Source of the DNA: Faecimorpha stercoravium
Lineage (GTDB): Bacteria > Bacillota > Clostridia > Lachnospirales > Bianqueaceae
NCBI GenBank assembly: GCA_018712555.1
Contig: DVGT01000020.1
Span: 1 to 37,013, forward strand
Reading direction: 5' to 3'
Length of the DNA: 37,013 nucleotides
A program made the position numbers and the translations under genes. The notes under the pieces were generated by a model. It made no database searches. It saw only the letters and a list, made by a program, of their open reading frames with translations, and was not told the origin of the DNA. This document shows, piece by piece, positions 15,890 through 22,790 of the stretch. Every line of letters starts with the position of its first letter. Within the stretch, counting starts at the first letter, position 1.

Positions 15890-15905
15890 CGGAAGAGATC
15901 TTCCG
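15890..15905. promoter_or_regulatory. Perfect 16-bp palindrome in the divergent promoter region
   Basis: CGGAAGA (15890-15896), GA, TCTTCCG (15899-15905): a perfect dyad between two divergently transcribed units, just upstream of the sigma-like gene's ribosome binding site. The spacing suits a dimeric regulator operator. No regulator with a matching site can be named. Confidence 0.45.
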
Positions 15906-16004
15906 TATCTTCATTAAACAGGAGAGAAAAAAATAGTGAAATCCGCGGTCCAGCTCGAAATGGCCCGATTTGGATCGTAAATTATAGTAAAGGAGGAGCG
16001 GCCC

Positions 16005-17027
16005 ATGAACCAGGAGTCAAAGATAAAGAGTTTGTTGGATGCGCTCCTGCGGTATTTCGAGGATTTTAATGGAGAAGTGCCTTATTTTGAGCCGACCGGG
16101 GATGGAAGCCGATATGTGGAGGCAATTCATGGGGACAGTCACAGCATCCTGACCTTCTGGGAGCTTCTCTTCTGCCAGGATATCAATGCATTGTCGATCG
16201 CGCCGCGCAGTCGCAATCGGACGCTTAATAAGGACGCCCTGGGGGCTCTGCGCCGTAATGTGATCAACGACAAGAGTCAGGCGATCATCCGTAGAAACTA
16301 TATTCCCAATTTCTCGAGCAGCCGTGGCCTGACCGTGATGGAAGGGCAGAAGAAACATCTGCGGAATGTGGTCGAGATGAGCATTCAGGCCAAATACAGC
16401 AAGAAAACCAGGGACCCCAGACGGACGGAGGACCGCTTCGTGTGGACGAAGGACCTGAAGTCCCGAGAAGAGGTGGTGGTGTATCTCTATCAGCTGATCG
16501 ATTTGCTGCGCGAAACCTTCCAACGAGAGCCCATGCGGATCCTGAACGAGAAGTATCAATGGTTTTATCAGCTGGTGCAGGAAGCTCTGGATGCGAGTAT
16601 AGAGGACGATTCTTCCGAGGAACGATTTTTCGCGGTGTTGGCGGCAGCACTGGTGTTGAGCCTAAACTTCGTACAGGATGAAGGTACAAACGAGAAGATT
16701 CGGGAGTTTCTACTGCGGTACCTGATGCCGAAGACACAGAAAGCGCCCAAGAAGAAGTTTGTGTCGCATAAAAAAGAAGCGGTCAGAACCGATGAGGAGC
16801 GGAAATTGCTGGCGAAATCCGCCATCTTTGTCAATCGTCGATTCGGCCGGGAAATGGATCAGGATTTGATCGATGAGCTGGAAACCATCATCTATGCGTT
16901 GATTTTGCAGCTGACCGAGGAAATCTGGACTCAATACACACTGAGCCAGAAGATTCAGACGATCCTAGAGGAGTATCAGGAAGTGATGGAACTGGATGAG
17001 ATGTTGAGTAAAGATCTGAGCCGATAA
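16005..17027 (+). CDS. Uncharacterised protein in the VirD4-like ATPase operon
   Basis: This 340-residue product was not recognised. It is soluble, mainly helical and charged. A conserved-looking N-terminal core (EAIHGDSHSILTFWELLFCQ, SRNRTLNKDALGALRRN) is followed by helices with many Arg/Glu, a basic patch near residues 245-262 (KKKFVSHKKEAVR) and a C-terminal helical pair. It starts with a strong AAAGGAGGA site and ends 13 bp before the ATPase gene, so the two probably work together. It may be an adaptor or recognition partner for the ATPase. Confidence 0.6.
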   Translation: MNQESKIKSLLDALLRYFEDFNGEVPYFEPTGDGSRYVEAIHGDSHSILTFWELLFCQDINALSIAPRSRNRTLNKDALGALRRNVINDKSQAIIRRNYIPNFSSSRGLTVMEGQKKHLRNVVEMSIQAKYSKKTRDPRRTEDRFVWTKDLKSREEVVVYLYQLIDLLRETFQREPMRILNEKYQWFYQLVQEALDASIEDDSSEERFFAVLAAALVLSLNFVQDEGTNEKIREFLLRYLMPKTQKAPKKKFVSHKKEAVRTDEERKLLAKSAIFVNRRFGREMDQDLIDELETIIYALILQLTEEIWTQYTLSQKIQTILEEYQEVMELDEMLSKDLSR

Positions 17028-17040
17028 GGAGTGAGACGAG

Positions 17041-18684
17041 ATGCCCGAAAATATCTATCTGGAAAGCAAAGAAAGAATGTTTAAGTATTATCCGGCGTTT
17101 CTAATAAGAGAAAAAGCTTTTAGCGATCCGCGGCTGGGGCGCCATAAGGGAGGTGTGCCCCTAGCTTACGACAGCGAAAGACAACGGCTTGCGATCGACG
17201 CGAGCGACACCCATACGCTGATCTGGGGATCGACCGGATCCTTGAAGACGCGCTGCGTCATTGAGCCGACAGTGAAGATCCTAGGCAAGGCGGGGGAGAG
17301 CATGATCATCAATGACCCGAAGGCGGAGATCTATAATCGCTGTGCGGCGGAGTTGAAAGAGGAAGGATACCGTGTCATCGTGGTGAATATCCGTGAGCCT
17401 CAGTATGGAAACGCCTGGAATCCACTGGCGATTCCCTATCGTTTCTTCGAGGCGGGCGACCTGGACCTGGCTTCTGAGTTCACGAACGATGTGGCCAGCA
17501 ATTTGACGCTGGAGGACGTTTCCGTCAAAGATCCATTCTGGGATCTGAGCGCGGGAGACTGCTTGTTCGGCCTGATCCTGCTGTTGTTCCGCTACTGCAA
17601 GGATCATGGATACGGAGAGGAGTACGTCAACATAAGTAACGTGATGGAGCTGCGTAGACAGTTGTTTCGGAAGGGAACGGATGCGCAACGCAGCACGCTC
17701 TGGCGGTACGCTATGGAGGATGAGCTGATTGCCGCAGGCCTGAGCGGAACCATCTACGCGCCGGATCGGACGATGAGCTCGATCCTCAGCACCTTCGACC
17801 AGAAGATGCGTATCTTCTCCATCCGCCCGTCCCTGCTGGACATGCTGGCGAATAACGATATCGACATCGGTGCCATCGGCGAGGAAAAATGCGCGGTCTT
17901 CCTGATCATTCCGGATGAAAAGAGCACCTACAACAGCCTGGTCAGCCTGTTTGTGAAGCAGGCCTACGAATATCTGATCTATAAAGCCTCCCAATACGCG
18001 GATCTGAAGCTGAAAAACCGTGTTAATTTCGTCCTGGATGAATTCTCCTCCCTGCCGCCGATCTCCTCCATGTCCTCGATCATCAGCGCGGCAAGATCTC
18101 GGGACATTCGTTTTGTCCTGGCAGTGCAGGGAATGCATCAGCTGACGCAGCGGTATGGCGGCGAGGCGGAGACCATTAAGAGCAATTGCGGAAACTGGAT
18201 CTTCCTGACGAGCCGCGAGCTGGGGCTGCTGCAGGAGATATCGGACCTGTGCGGGCGGCAACGCAATCATCAGCCCAATCTGACGGTATATGATCTGCAG
18301 CATTTCAGCAAGGAACGAAGCGAGGCGCTGGTTCTATGCGGCCGGCTGAAGCCGGCCAAGGTGAATCTGCTGGATATTGATCAATTCGGCGATCAGAAGT
18401 ATGTGATCCTGGATTTTGAGAAAGGCTCCCGCAGTCGGAGAGAACGGCTCTCCTTCGAGCTTTCCAGGGAGATTAGGCGCCGCGTAACAGCGCCGCAGCA
18501 GAAAGAAGACGAAGAGTCGGTAAAGAAAGAGGATCCGAAGCCCAAGGAAAGCCCAGCAAATTCGAAGGAGAATCTGGATATCATCAAGGAGATCCGGAAG
18601 AAAAAGGGACAGATCCTGAAGGTGGAACAGATCCTGAATTTTGTCAACGCGCAGATCGCGGATATGGTTGCTAAAGGAGAATAA
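17041..18684 (+). CDS. Soluble VirD4/TraG-family (type IV coupling protein-like) ATPase
   Basis: The 547-residue sequence has the core of type IV coupling proteins: a P-loop at residues 63-70 (GSTGSLKT), INDPKAEIYNRCA (the VirD4-type Walker A' region), NPLAIPYRF, a Walker B VNFVLDEFSSL (D333, E334), SIISAARSRDIRF and a LAVQGMHQLTQRYG arginine/Q segment. Two features are odd. The Gly before the P-loop Lys is Leu (canonical GxxGxGKT/S). There are also no N-terminal membrane helices, unlike conjugation-type VirD4. The C-terminal 80 residues are Lys/Glu-rich and probably disordered or coiled coil. No relaxase, VirB4 or pilin gene accompanies it, so a role other than DNA conjugation, such as protein loading or remodelling, is inferred. 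Confidence 0.85.
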   Translation: MPENIYLESKERMFKYYPAFLIREKAFSDPRLGRHKGGVPLAYDSERQRLAIDASDTHTLIWGSTGSLKTRCVIEPTVKILGKAGESMIINDPKAEIYNRCAAELKEEGYRVIVVNIREPQYGNAWNPLAIPYRFFEAGDLDLASEFTNDVASNLTLEDVSVKDPFWDLSAGDCLFGLILLLFRYCKDHGYGEEYVNISNVMELRRQLFRKGTDAQRSTLWRYAMEDELIAAGLSGTIYAPDRTMSSILSTFDQKMRIFSIRPSLLDMLANNDIDIGAIGEEKCAVFLIIPDEKSTYNSLVSLFVKQAYEYLIYKASQYADLKLKNRVNFVLDEFSSLPPISSMSSIISAARSRDIRFVLAVQGMHQLTQRYGGEAETIKSNCGNWIFLTSRELGLLQEISDLCGRQRNHQPNLTVYDLQHFSKERSEALVLCGRLKPAKVNLLDIDQFGDQKYVILDFEKGSRSRRERLSFELSREIRRRVTAPQQKEDEESVKKEDPKPKESPANSKENLDIIKEIRKKKGQILKVEQILNFVNAQIADMVAKGE

Positions 18685-18702
18685 AAAAAGAAAGGAAGAC
18701 GA

Positions 18703-19737
18703 GTGGATATGCCGAAAACGATAGATATACCGCAGGAGTTCCCGCTAGCCATCCCGGAAAACCAGGAGCGAGCGTCCGAGAGGCCGGTAAGCCTCCGGCA
18801 GGCCAGGAGCATCACCCTGGGGTATATATCAGAGCTGCGTCTGGCAGAGCAGTATCACGAAGACCAGCCGCAGATGCGCGATGCGCTGTTTGCCCTGGTG
18901 GAACGAGTCTGCCAGCAGGAGAAGCAGGTAGGAGGTCCGGACGATTTTCATAATCTCGCGGTGACCCTAGGCCGCTCCGGATATGATGAGCTTGCCTGTG
19001 ACATTCTGGAGAAGGGGCTCGCCTTATTTCCTTACGATGTGGATCTTTTGGCCGATTATCTGATCTACGGCATAGATTGTGAACGGATGGACGCCTGTGA
19101 GGAATACTATCAAACATTGTGGAAAGTGCCGCAATCAGAATGGACCTGGCGCGGCTTCGCCTTTTCTCTCGCGTATTTGCGACGTTTGAAAAAAATCGGT
19201 CCGCCTCGGCTTCCTCATACGAACTACGAGAAGGAAATCAGCGAGTTAGCTCGGGCCTACAAGAAGTATTTGCCGCAAGAAGAGAACGCTTATCGAGAGT
19301 ACGCCCGTCTCTACGACAAGAATCCGGATAAGGAACTGTCTATTCTGCGGGAGGCGCTGGAGAATGGACAAGTCGGGGCCTGTCCGTCCTGCGCGTTTCG
19401 CTGTGCGGACCTCTTATTCGCGCAGAAGCAGTATCAGAACGCGCTCGACGCCATCCAGCGCAGCCTGGAGGACGCAGTCAACCAGAAGCAGGGTGGCATC
19501 AACGAGTTCTATCTCTATTTTCTATCGGCGCTGTGCAAGTTAGGGCTGCGCCTGCGGGAGAATGAATATGATGAGGAAGACATCCTGGAGATCTACAGCG
19601 ATTTTAATGTGGCGCTCATCGGCGTCGGCAGTGAGTATGTGGACACTATACGAACCCGCGTGAGGATTCTGGAGCAGAAGACCGGAATCCATGTGCCAGA
19701 TCAGTTTGAACGTCTGCAAGAAATCATAGGGTACTAA
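18703..19737 (+). CDS. TPR-like helical repeat protein
   Basis: The 344 residues form serial helix pairs resembling degenerate tetratricopeptide repeats. Clear units are about 75-110 (DDFHNLAVTLGRSGYDELAC, then ILEKGLALFPYD), 160-200 (REYARLYDKNPDKELS, ILREALENG) and 225-245 (CADLLFAQKQYQNALDAIQR). Such proteins are protein-binding scaffolds. The start may be GTG 18703 or ATG 18709, both after AAGGAAG. It follows the ATPase by 18 bp and is the third gene of the operon. Confidence 0.7.
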   Translation: MDMPKTIDIPQEFPLAIPENQERASERPVSLRQARSITLGYISELRLAEQYHEDQPQMRDALFALVERVCQQEKQVGGPDDFHNLAVTLGRSGYDELACDILEKGLALFPYDVDLLADYLIYGIDCERMDACEEYYQTLWKVPQSEWTWRGFAFSLAYLRRLKKIGPPRLPHTNYEKEISELARAYKKYLPQEENAYREYARLYDKNPDKELSILREALENGQVGACPSCAFRCADLLFAQKQYQNALDAIQRSLEDAVNQKQGGINEFYLYFLSALCKLGLRLRENEYDEEDILEIYSDFNVALIGVGSEYVDTIRTRVRILEQKTGIHVPDQFERLQEIIGY

Positions 19738-19753
19738 GGAGGAACGAGCCATC

Positions 19754-20218
19754 ATGAAAGAGTCAAAGCCCTATTTTGAGTTCGAAGACGGTGTTCTCGA
19801 TGAAAAAGAGAAGAAGTTCGTGGATCAGTTAAACGACATTCTTCAGAAAAGCGAAGTCGATAAGGAGATCTTTGATCTCGTTACGGACTATGCCTTGGCC
19901 GGGAAGGATGTAAACGCGGAGGAGTACGTGGACTCCGTCGAAGTAGATGGCAAGACCTATCTCTGCTCGTATGAATTCGACATACAGGGCATCACCTACA
20001 CGCAGTTTGTCAACGAGGAAAATCCGGTGGACATCCTTTTCATGCGGCATATATGGGATGATGACGAAGAGGAGGAGTACTTCGAGCAACTGGACTCGGA
20101 TCTCGAAAGGGACTTGGTGTATGCCTTTGAGCAGAAATTTATCTTCGAGGGCGTCAAGAAAAAACTAGAGAATGAACTGAAGGAACTGGAGGAAAAACTG
20201 AAAAAAGGTGTGGGCTAA
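19754..20218 (+). CDS. Small acidic protein, weakly DUF1292-like
   Basis: The product has 154 residues and is very acidic. The middle reads like the DUF1292 pattern of an EVDGKTY strand, a YEFDIQGITYTQF strand and then RHIWDDDEEEEYFEQLD before a helix. It ends in a charged helix (KLENELKELEEKLKK). The similarity is weak and gives no function. It is the last gene of the operon and lies 16 bp after the TPR-like gene. Confidence 0.55.
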   Translation: MKESKPYFEFEDGVLDEKEKKFVDQLNDILQKSEVDKEIFDLVTDYALAGKDVNAEEYVDSVEVDGKTYLCSYEFDIQGITYTQFVNEENPVDILFMRHIWDDDEEEEYFEQLDSDLERDLVYAFEQKFIFEGVKKKLENELKELEEKLKKGVG

Positions 20219-20669
20219 GATCTTGAAACTGTCACGGTAACGTTGGATATGGGTGAGGTAGTCACCAAGATGATCCGCATACGCTGCGACAAGGAACAAC
20301 CATAAGATACAAAAAGAGGATTGAAGAGACGCGAGATCGTTTCTACAATCTTCGTTTAAATGCATCTTTACAACGTTTATATTCAATATAAAGTGCTGCA
20401 TTATATGCAAGTTTTCTTGTAAATACAAAAGAAAGCTTGCATATTTTATACACCCAGGTAGTGTCAAGTAGTCTATGAAAAAACGAGCCGAGAAAATAGA
20501 CTCAACAGAACCTTGAAAGGGGGAGATATGGAAAGGGAAAAGTTCTCCGTCCCCGAGGCTCATTTTATACGCAATTCCGCGATTCGCCTTTCGTAGATCT
20601 CGCATCTGCGTATAAAACAGGAGACACTACACCAACAACGCACAGATTGTTCCTGCTACTCAGCTATAT
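20219..20669. other. Long intergenic region rich in inverted repeats
   Basis: No convincing gene was found between the acidic-protein gene and the minus-strand ATPase terminator. The region is AT-rich near 20330-20460 and then holds nested palindromes (described separately). The minus-strand open frame across it has no ribosome binding site and no family resemblance. Confidence 0.5.
20458..20630. repeat. 173-bp palindrome-rich element, possible miniature transposable element or IS remnant
   Basis: The ends are an 8-bp perfect inverted repeat, GTAGTGTC (20458-20465) and GACACTAC (20623-20630). Inside are AGTCTAT/ATAGACT (20470-20476 with 20496-20502) and an 11-bp perfect pair TTTTATACGCA/TGCGTATAAAA (20563-20573 with 20607-20617). 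The left end GGTAGTGTCAAG resembles terminal words of some insertion sequences. There is no transposase and no clear target duplication, so a structured RNA is an alternative. Confidence 0.4.
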
Positions 20670-20715
20670 AAATAAGAGGACTACGAAAATCATAACTTTC
20701 GCAGTCCTCTTATTT
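20670..20715 (-). terminator. Bidirectional terminator after the P-loop kinase gene
   Basis: AAATAAGAGGACT (20670-20682) pairs with AGTCCTCTTATTT (20703-20715). The stem continues inward through CGAAA/TTTCG around a short loop, with a single unpaired pair of bases. It lies just downstream of the minus-strand gene ending at 20726. Confidence 0.85.
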
Positions 20716-20725
20716 GTGGATATTT

Positions 20726-21253
20726 TCAGCAGATCCATTTTTCCAGATCTATGGAGTACGTATTCTCGATGAGGATGTAGGGACAATGGTATTTTTGGCA
20801 CATCTCTAGATAGTATTGATTGTCTTGCAGTACGGATTCCAGCGTGCAGGCGCTGTCATCCAGGCGTTTTTCAATGTCGCTTCCGTGCGCGAGAATTTCG
20901 GGAAAATGCTGTTTAATATAGACAGCACTCATCACAAGACAATAGTAGCGGATGAAGGAAAGATATTCCTCTGTGAAGTCATTTCGCCAGGAAAAGGGAA
21001 TATAACAGCCTTCTATAATCAGATTCTGTTCATTCTCAATGGCTGTTTTGATGATTTCGCGTACAATGGGCCAGAGGTAGAGCGTGAGCTCGTCATCGTC
21101 TTCCGGCGTCAGGGTTGTATTGTGGCTGCGGATGAGTCCCATCTTCAGATGGTCAATAGATAGATAGGGAAACTTGTATTTTTCCAGCAGTCTTTGGGCA
21201 AGCAGTGTTTTGCCGGTATGGGATGCACCGGTAATCAGTATAATCATGGTCAT
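20726..21253 (-). CDS. P-loop kinase-like ATP-binding protein (AAA_33/zeta-toxin-like fold)
   Basis: A 175-residue small NTPase with Walker A GASHTGKT at residues 9-16, then LLAQRLLEKYKFPYLSIDHL and a Walker-B-like NLIIEGCYIPF. This pattern occurs in small-molecule kinases, chloramphenicol-phosphotransferase/zeta-like kinases and adenylate-kinase relatives; the substrate is unknown. The start is ATG at 21253 or two codons later; GGAGGG lies immediately upstream. It is transcribed opposite to the ubiquitin-like operon and shares its upstream region. No partner antitoxin gene is evident. Confidence 0.75.
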   Translation of the reverse strand: MTMIILITGASHTGKTLLAQRLLEKYKFPYLSIDHLKMGLIRSHNTTLTPEDDDELTLYLWPIVREIIKTAIENEQNLIIEGCYIPFSWRNDFTEEYLSFIRYYCLVMSAVYIKQHFPEILAHGSDIEKRLDDSACTLESVLQDNQYYLEMCQKYHCPYILIENTYSIDLEKWIC

Positions 21254-21395
21254 GATCCCTCCTTGCTAGATATCATAGCATAGGAATAGAAAAAAAGAAA
21301 TAAAAAATGGTGGAGATTCCAAAATGCCCTTCGTAGAGAGAGTCATACACCACACAAGATGAGGTGTTAGAAGACAAAAGAAAGGAAGTATCAAG

Positions 21396-21695
21396 ATGAA
21401 CGAAAAACCGATTGAGACTGCATTAGAAGAGGTAGAAGGCGCTTTCGAGATTGACCTTCTGAATAAGGTGACGGGAGTGAATTATCCCAAGGCTGCGGTG
21501 TACGGCGATAATACGCTGGGGCAGATCCTGGAAGAGTATGCCGAGGATATCGGTGTCAATCCCAGAGACAGCAAGATCCTGTTCGAGAACAAGCGTACAG
21601 GAGCGTCAACCAGCGACAGCAGCGAGACGGTTACGGGCCTGGGGCTGCAGGCAGGAGATGTTTTGGCCATTAGCGATAATGCCGGCGTAGCATGA
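21396..21695 (+). CDS. Ubiquitin-like (beta-grasp) protein 1
   Basis: The 99-residue protein has the size and pattern of a beta-grasp ubiquitin-like domain. A strand pair lies around residues 17-36 (EIDLLNKVTGVNYPKAAVY), the main helix follows (TLGQILEEYAEDIG, 40-53), then strands KILFENKRTG and a terminal GLQAGDVLAIS, where the GDVL turn is typical of bacterial ubiquitin-like and YukD-like proteins. The first 14 residues are an acidic extension. The C-terminus is DNAGVA, not Gly-Gly, so activation by the E1 would need trimming to the single Gly or use of a non-Gly carboxylate. The start follows AAAGGAAG. E1, E2 and JAMM genes downstream support the assignment. Confidence 0.75.
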   Translation: MNEKPIETALEEVEGAFEIDLLNKVTGVNYPKAAVYGDNTLGQILEEYAEDIGVNPRDSKILFENKRTGASTSDSSETVTGLGLQAGDVLAISDNAGVA

Positions 21696-21717
21696 GTCAG
21701 GAAGGCGGTGATCGGTT

Positions 21718-21778
21718 ATGGAGAGCTGCTTTGGATAGTCACTCTGATGATAACCCTATGAAAAGATCAGCAGGGTGA
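21718..21778 (+). pseudogene. Relic of the membrane-protein gene after ubiquitin-like gene 1
   Basis: GGCGGTGATCGGTTATGGAGA matches the start region of the intact gene at 22347 (GGAGGTGATCGGTGATGGAAG). The ATG at 21718 reads only six codons before TAG, and a one-base shift gives a short frame to TGA at 21776. No hydrophobic stretch is left. It is best read as the decayed first copy of the duplicated unit. Confidence 0.55.
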
Positions 21779-21864
21779 GGAAGAACAGAAAAGCAGTGAG
21801 GCATTCCGCGCCGCCTTCTCCATTCTTTAAACCTGTCTTACAGTATGATGCCTCGTAACAGCAT

Positions 21865-21904
21865 GGGCGCATCTCGGTATCAATACTGGGGTGCGCCCTC
21901 TTTT
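21865..21904 (+). terminator. Terminator between the two ubiquitin-like genes
   Basis: GGGCGCATCTC (21865-21875) pairs with GGGGTGCGCCC (21888-21898), two wobbles, followed by TCTTTT. The first ubiquitin-like gene may therefore be made in excess over the conjugation enzymes downstream. Confidence 0.75.
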
Positions 21905-22021
21905 ACTCGGAGAATCTTTTTTTTCCGATAAAAGGGATGGAGATTTCAAAAACATGTTCGTAGAAAAACTCAGACACCGCATGAGATGAGGTGTGAGAAT
22001 ACGGAGGAAAGGGGTATCAGA

Positions 22022-22324
22022 ATGAACGATAAGCCGATGAAAACTGCGGAAGAAGCAGAGGGCTTTGGCATTAAGGGAATTGACCTTCTGAATAGAATGA
22101 CGGGGGTATGTTATCCAAAGGCTCTGGTATGCGATGACAATACGCTGGGACAGATTCTGAAAGAGTATGCGGAGGATCTCGGCTTCCAGCCAGAAGACAG
22201 TAAGTACCTGTTTAAGAATAAGCGCACAGGAGATGCCACCAGCGACAGCAGCGAGACAGTGGCAGGACTGAAACTTCAGACGGGAGATATCCTGGTCATC
22301 AGTGAAAATGCGCATATCATTTGA
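22022..22324 (+). CDS. Ubiquitin-like (beta-grasp) protein 2
   Basis: The 100-residue paralogue of the protein at 21396 is about two thirds identical by hand alignment. It shares the blocks DNTLGQIL, EYAED, NKRTG and TSDSSETV. It keeps the beta-grasp pattern with LQTGDILVIS near the end but finishes in ENAHII, with no Gly at all. Conjugation through a normal Gly carboxylate looks impossible without deep trimming, so it may be a non-conjugated partner or a variant substrate. The ATG at 22022 follows GAGGAAAGGGG; an upstream in-frame ATG at 21986 lacks a site and would break alignment with copy 1. Confidence 0.75.
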   Translation: MNDKPMKTAEEAEGFGIKGIDLLNRMTGVCYPKALVCDDNTLGQILKEYAEDLGFQPEDSKYLFKNKRTGDATSDSSETVAGLKLQTGDILVISENAHII

Positions 22325-22346
22325 AAGGGGAAGGAGGTGATCGGTG

Positions 22347-22751
22347 ATGGAAGCTCTGCTTGGGATCGCGATTTTGGTGATCATGGCATGGATGATACGA
22401 AAGGCAGTCAGGGCGAGGAGAAAACGAAAAACATCAAGACACGCCGCGCAGCATTCCTTGCCTTCCCGAATCGATGTAGATCCCGCCAGATCATCGGAGA
22501 TAAGAAACAAAAGATTCTCTGTATATGCCGCGCCCCCTCCCTTGCCACATCGTTCTACCCATTCGAGAAACCGAGTGGTAGTCTTGGGCCCTCGAGGGAT
22601 TACACCGGTACAGTTTCCTTGCTGTCCTGTTGACAAGGAGCGAAATGAGCAGGGAAAACCACAGAAAATCTTCTGGGATGCGTCGGCACAGTGTTACTAT
22701 TGTTCCAGGGGGCACAGAATCCAACGAAATGGAAAAATCATCGTCCCCTGA
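22347..22751 (+). CDS. Membrane-anchored protein with C-terminal Cys/His cluster
   Basis: The 134 residues comprise an N-terminal membrane helix (3-17, ALLGIAILVIMAWMI), a strongly basic cytoplasmic stretch (RKAVRARRKRKTSR), a Pro/Ser-rich linker and a C-terminal module with C92, C93, C116, C119 and H123 (FPCCPVDKERN, CYYCSRGH). The module looks like a small zinc ribbon or treble clef. In a ubiquitin-like operon this could be a membrane-tethered E3-like or substrate-recruiting factor, which is inference only. ATG at 22347 is preferred over the GTG one codon earlier, with AAGGAGG upstream. Confidence 0.7.
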   Translation: MEALLGIAILVIMAWMIRKAVRARRKRKTSRHAAQHSLPSRIDVDPARSSEIRNKRFSVYAAPPPLPHRSTHSRNRVVVLGPRGITPVQFPCCPVDKERNEQGKPQKIFWDASAQCYYCSRGHRIQRNGKIIVP

Positions 22752-22771
22752 CCGTTTTAGCGTCAGGGGAC
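22743..22771 (+). promoter_or_regulatory. Perfect 10-bp hairpin just before the E1 gene
   Basis: GTCCCCTGAC (22743-22752) and GTCAGGGGAC (22762-22771) are perfectly complementary around a nine-base loop. The left arm contains the stop codon of the preceding gene. No T-run follows; the ribosome binding site AAGGAGA comes seven bases later. It may be an mRNA-processing or stability element setting enzyme levels relative to the upstream genes, or a protein-binding site. Confidence 0.6.
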
Positions 22772-22790
22772 AACAAAAAGGAGAAGAAAC

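Larger units (their letters stand above)
21311..22420 (+). repeat. Tandem duplication: leader, ubiquitin-like gene and start of membrane-protein gene
   Basis: The segment starting at 21311 (TGGAGATTCC, then a TTCGTAGA word, CAGATGAGGTGT-like leader and AAAGGAAGTATCAAGATGAACG) recurs from 21938 with the same order (TGGAGATTTC, TTCGTAGA, GATGAGGTGTG, AAAGGGGTATCAGAATGAACG). Similarity continues through the ubiquitin-like gene and the following GGTGATCGGTNATGGA ribosome-binding/start region. The second copy runs on into an intact membrane-protein gene; in the first that gene is destroyed. The copies are about 627 bp apart. Confidence 0.8.

Noticed and set aside
20165..20605. Minus-strand 146-codon frame in the intergenic region
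   Set aside because: It overlaps the end of a supported gene and the palindromic element, with no ribosome binding site or recognisable motif.
20726..21253. Zeta-type toxin of a toxin-antitoxin pair
   Set aside because: The Walker A fold fits, but no antitoxin gene is adjacent and the specific toxin motifs are not evident.
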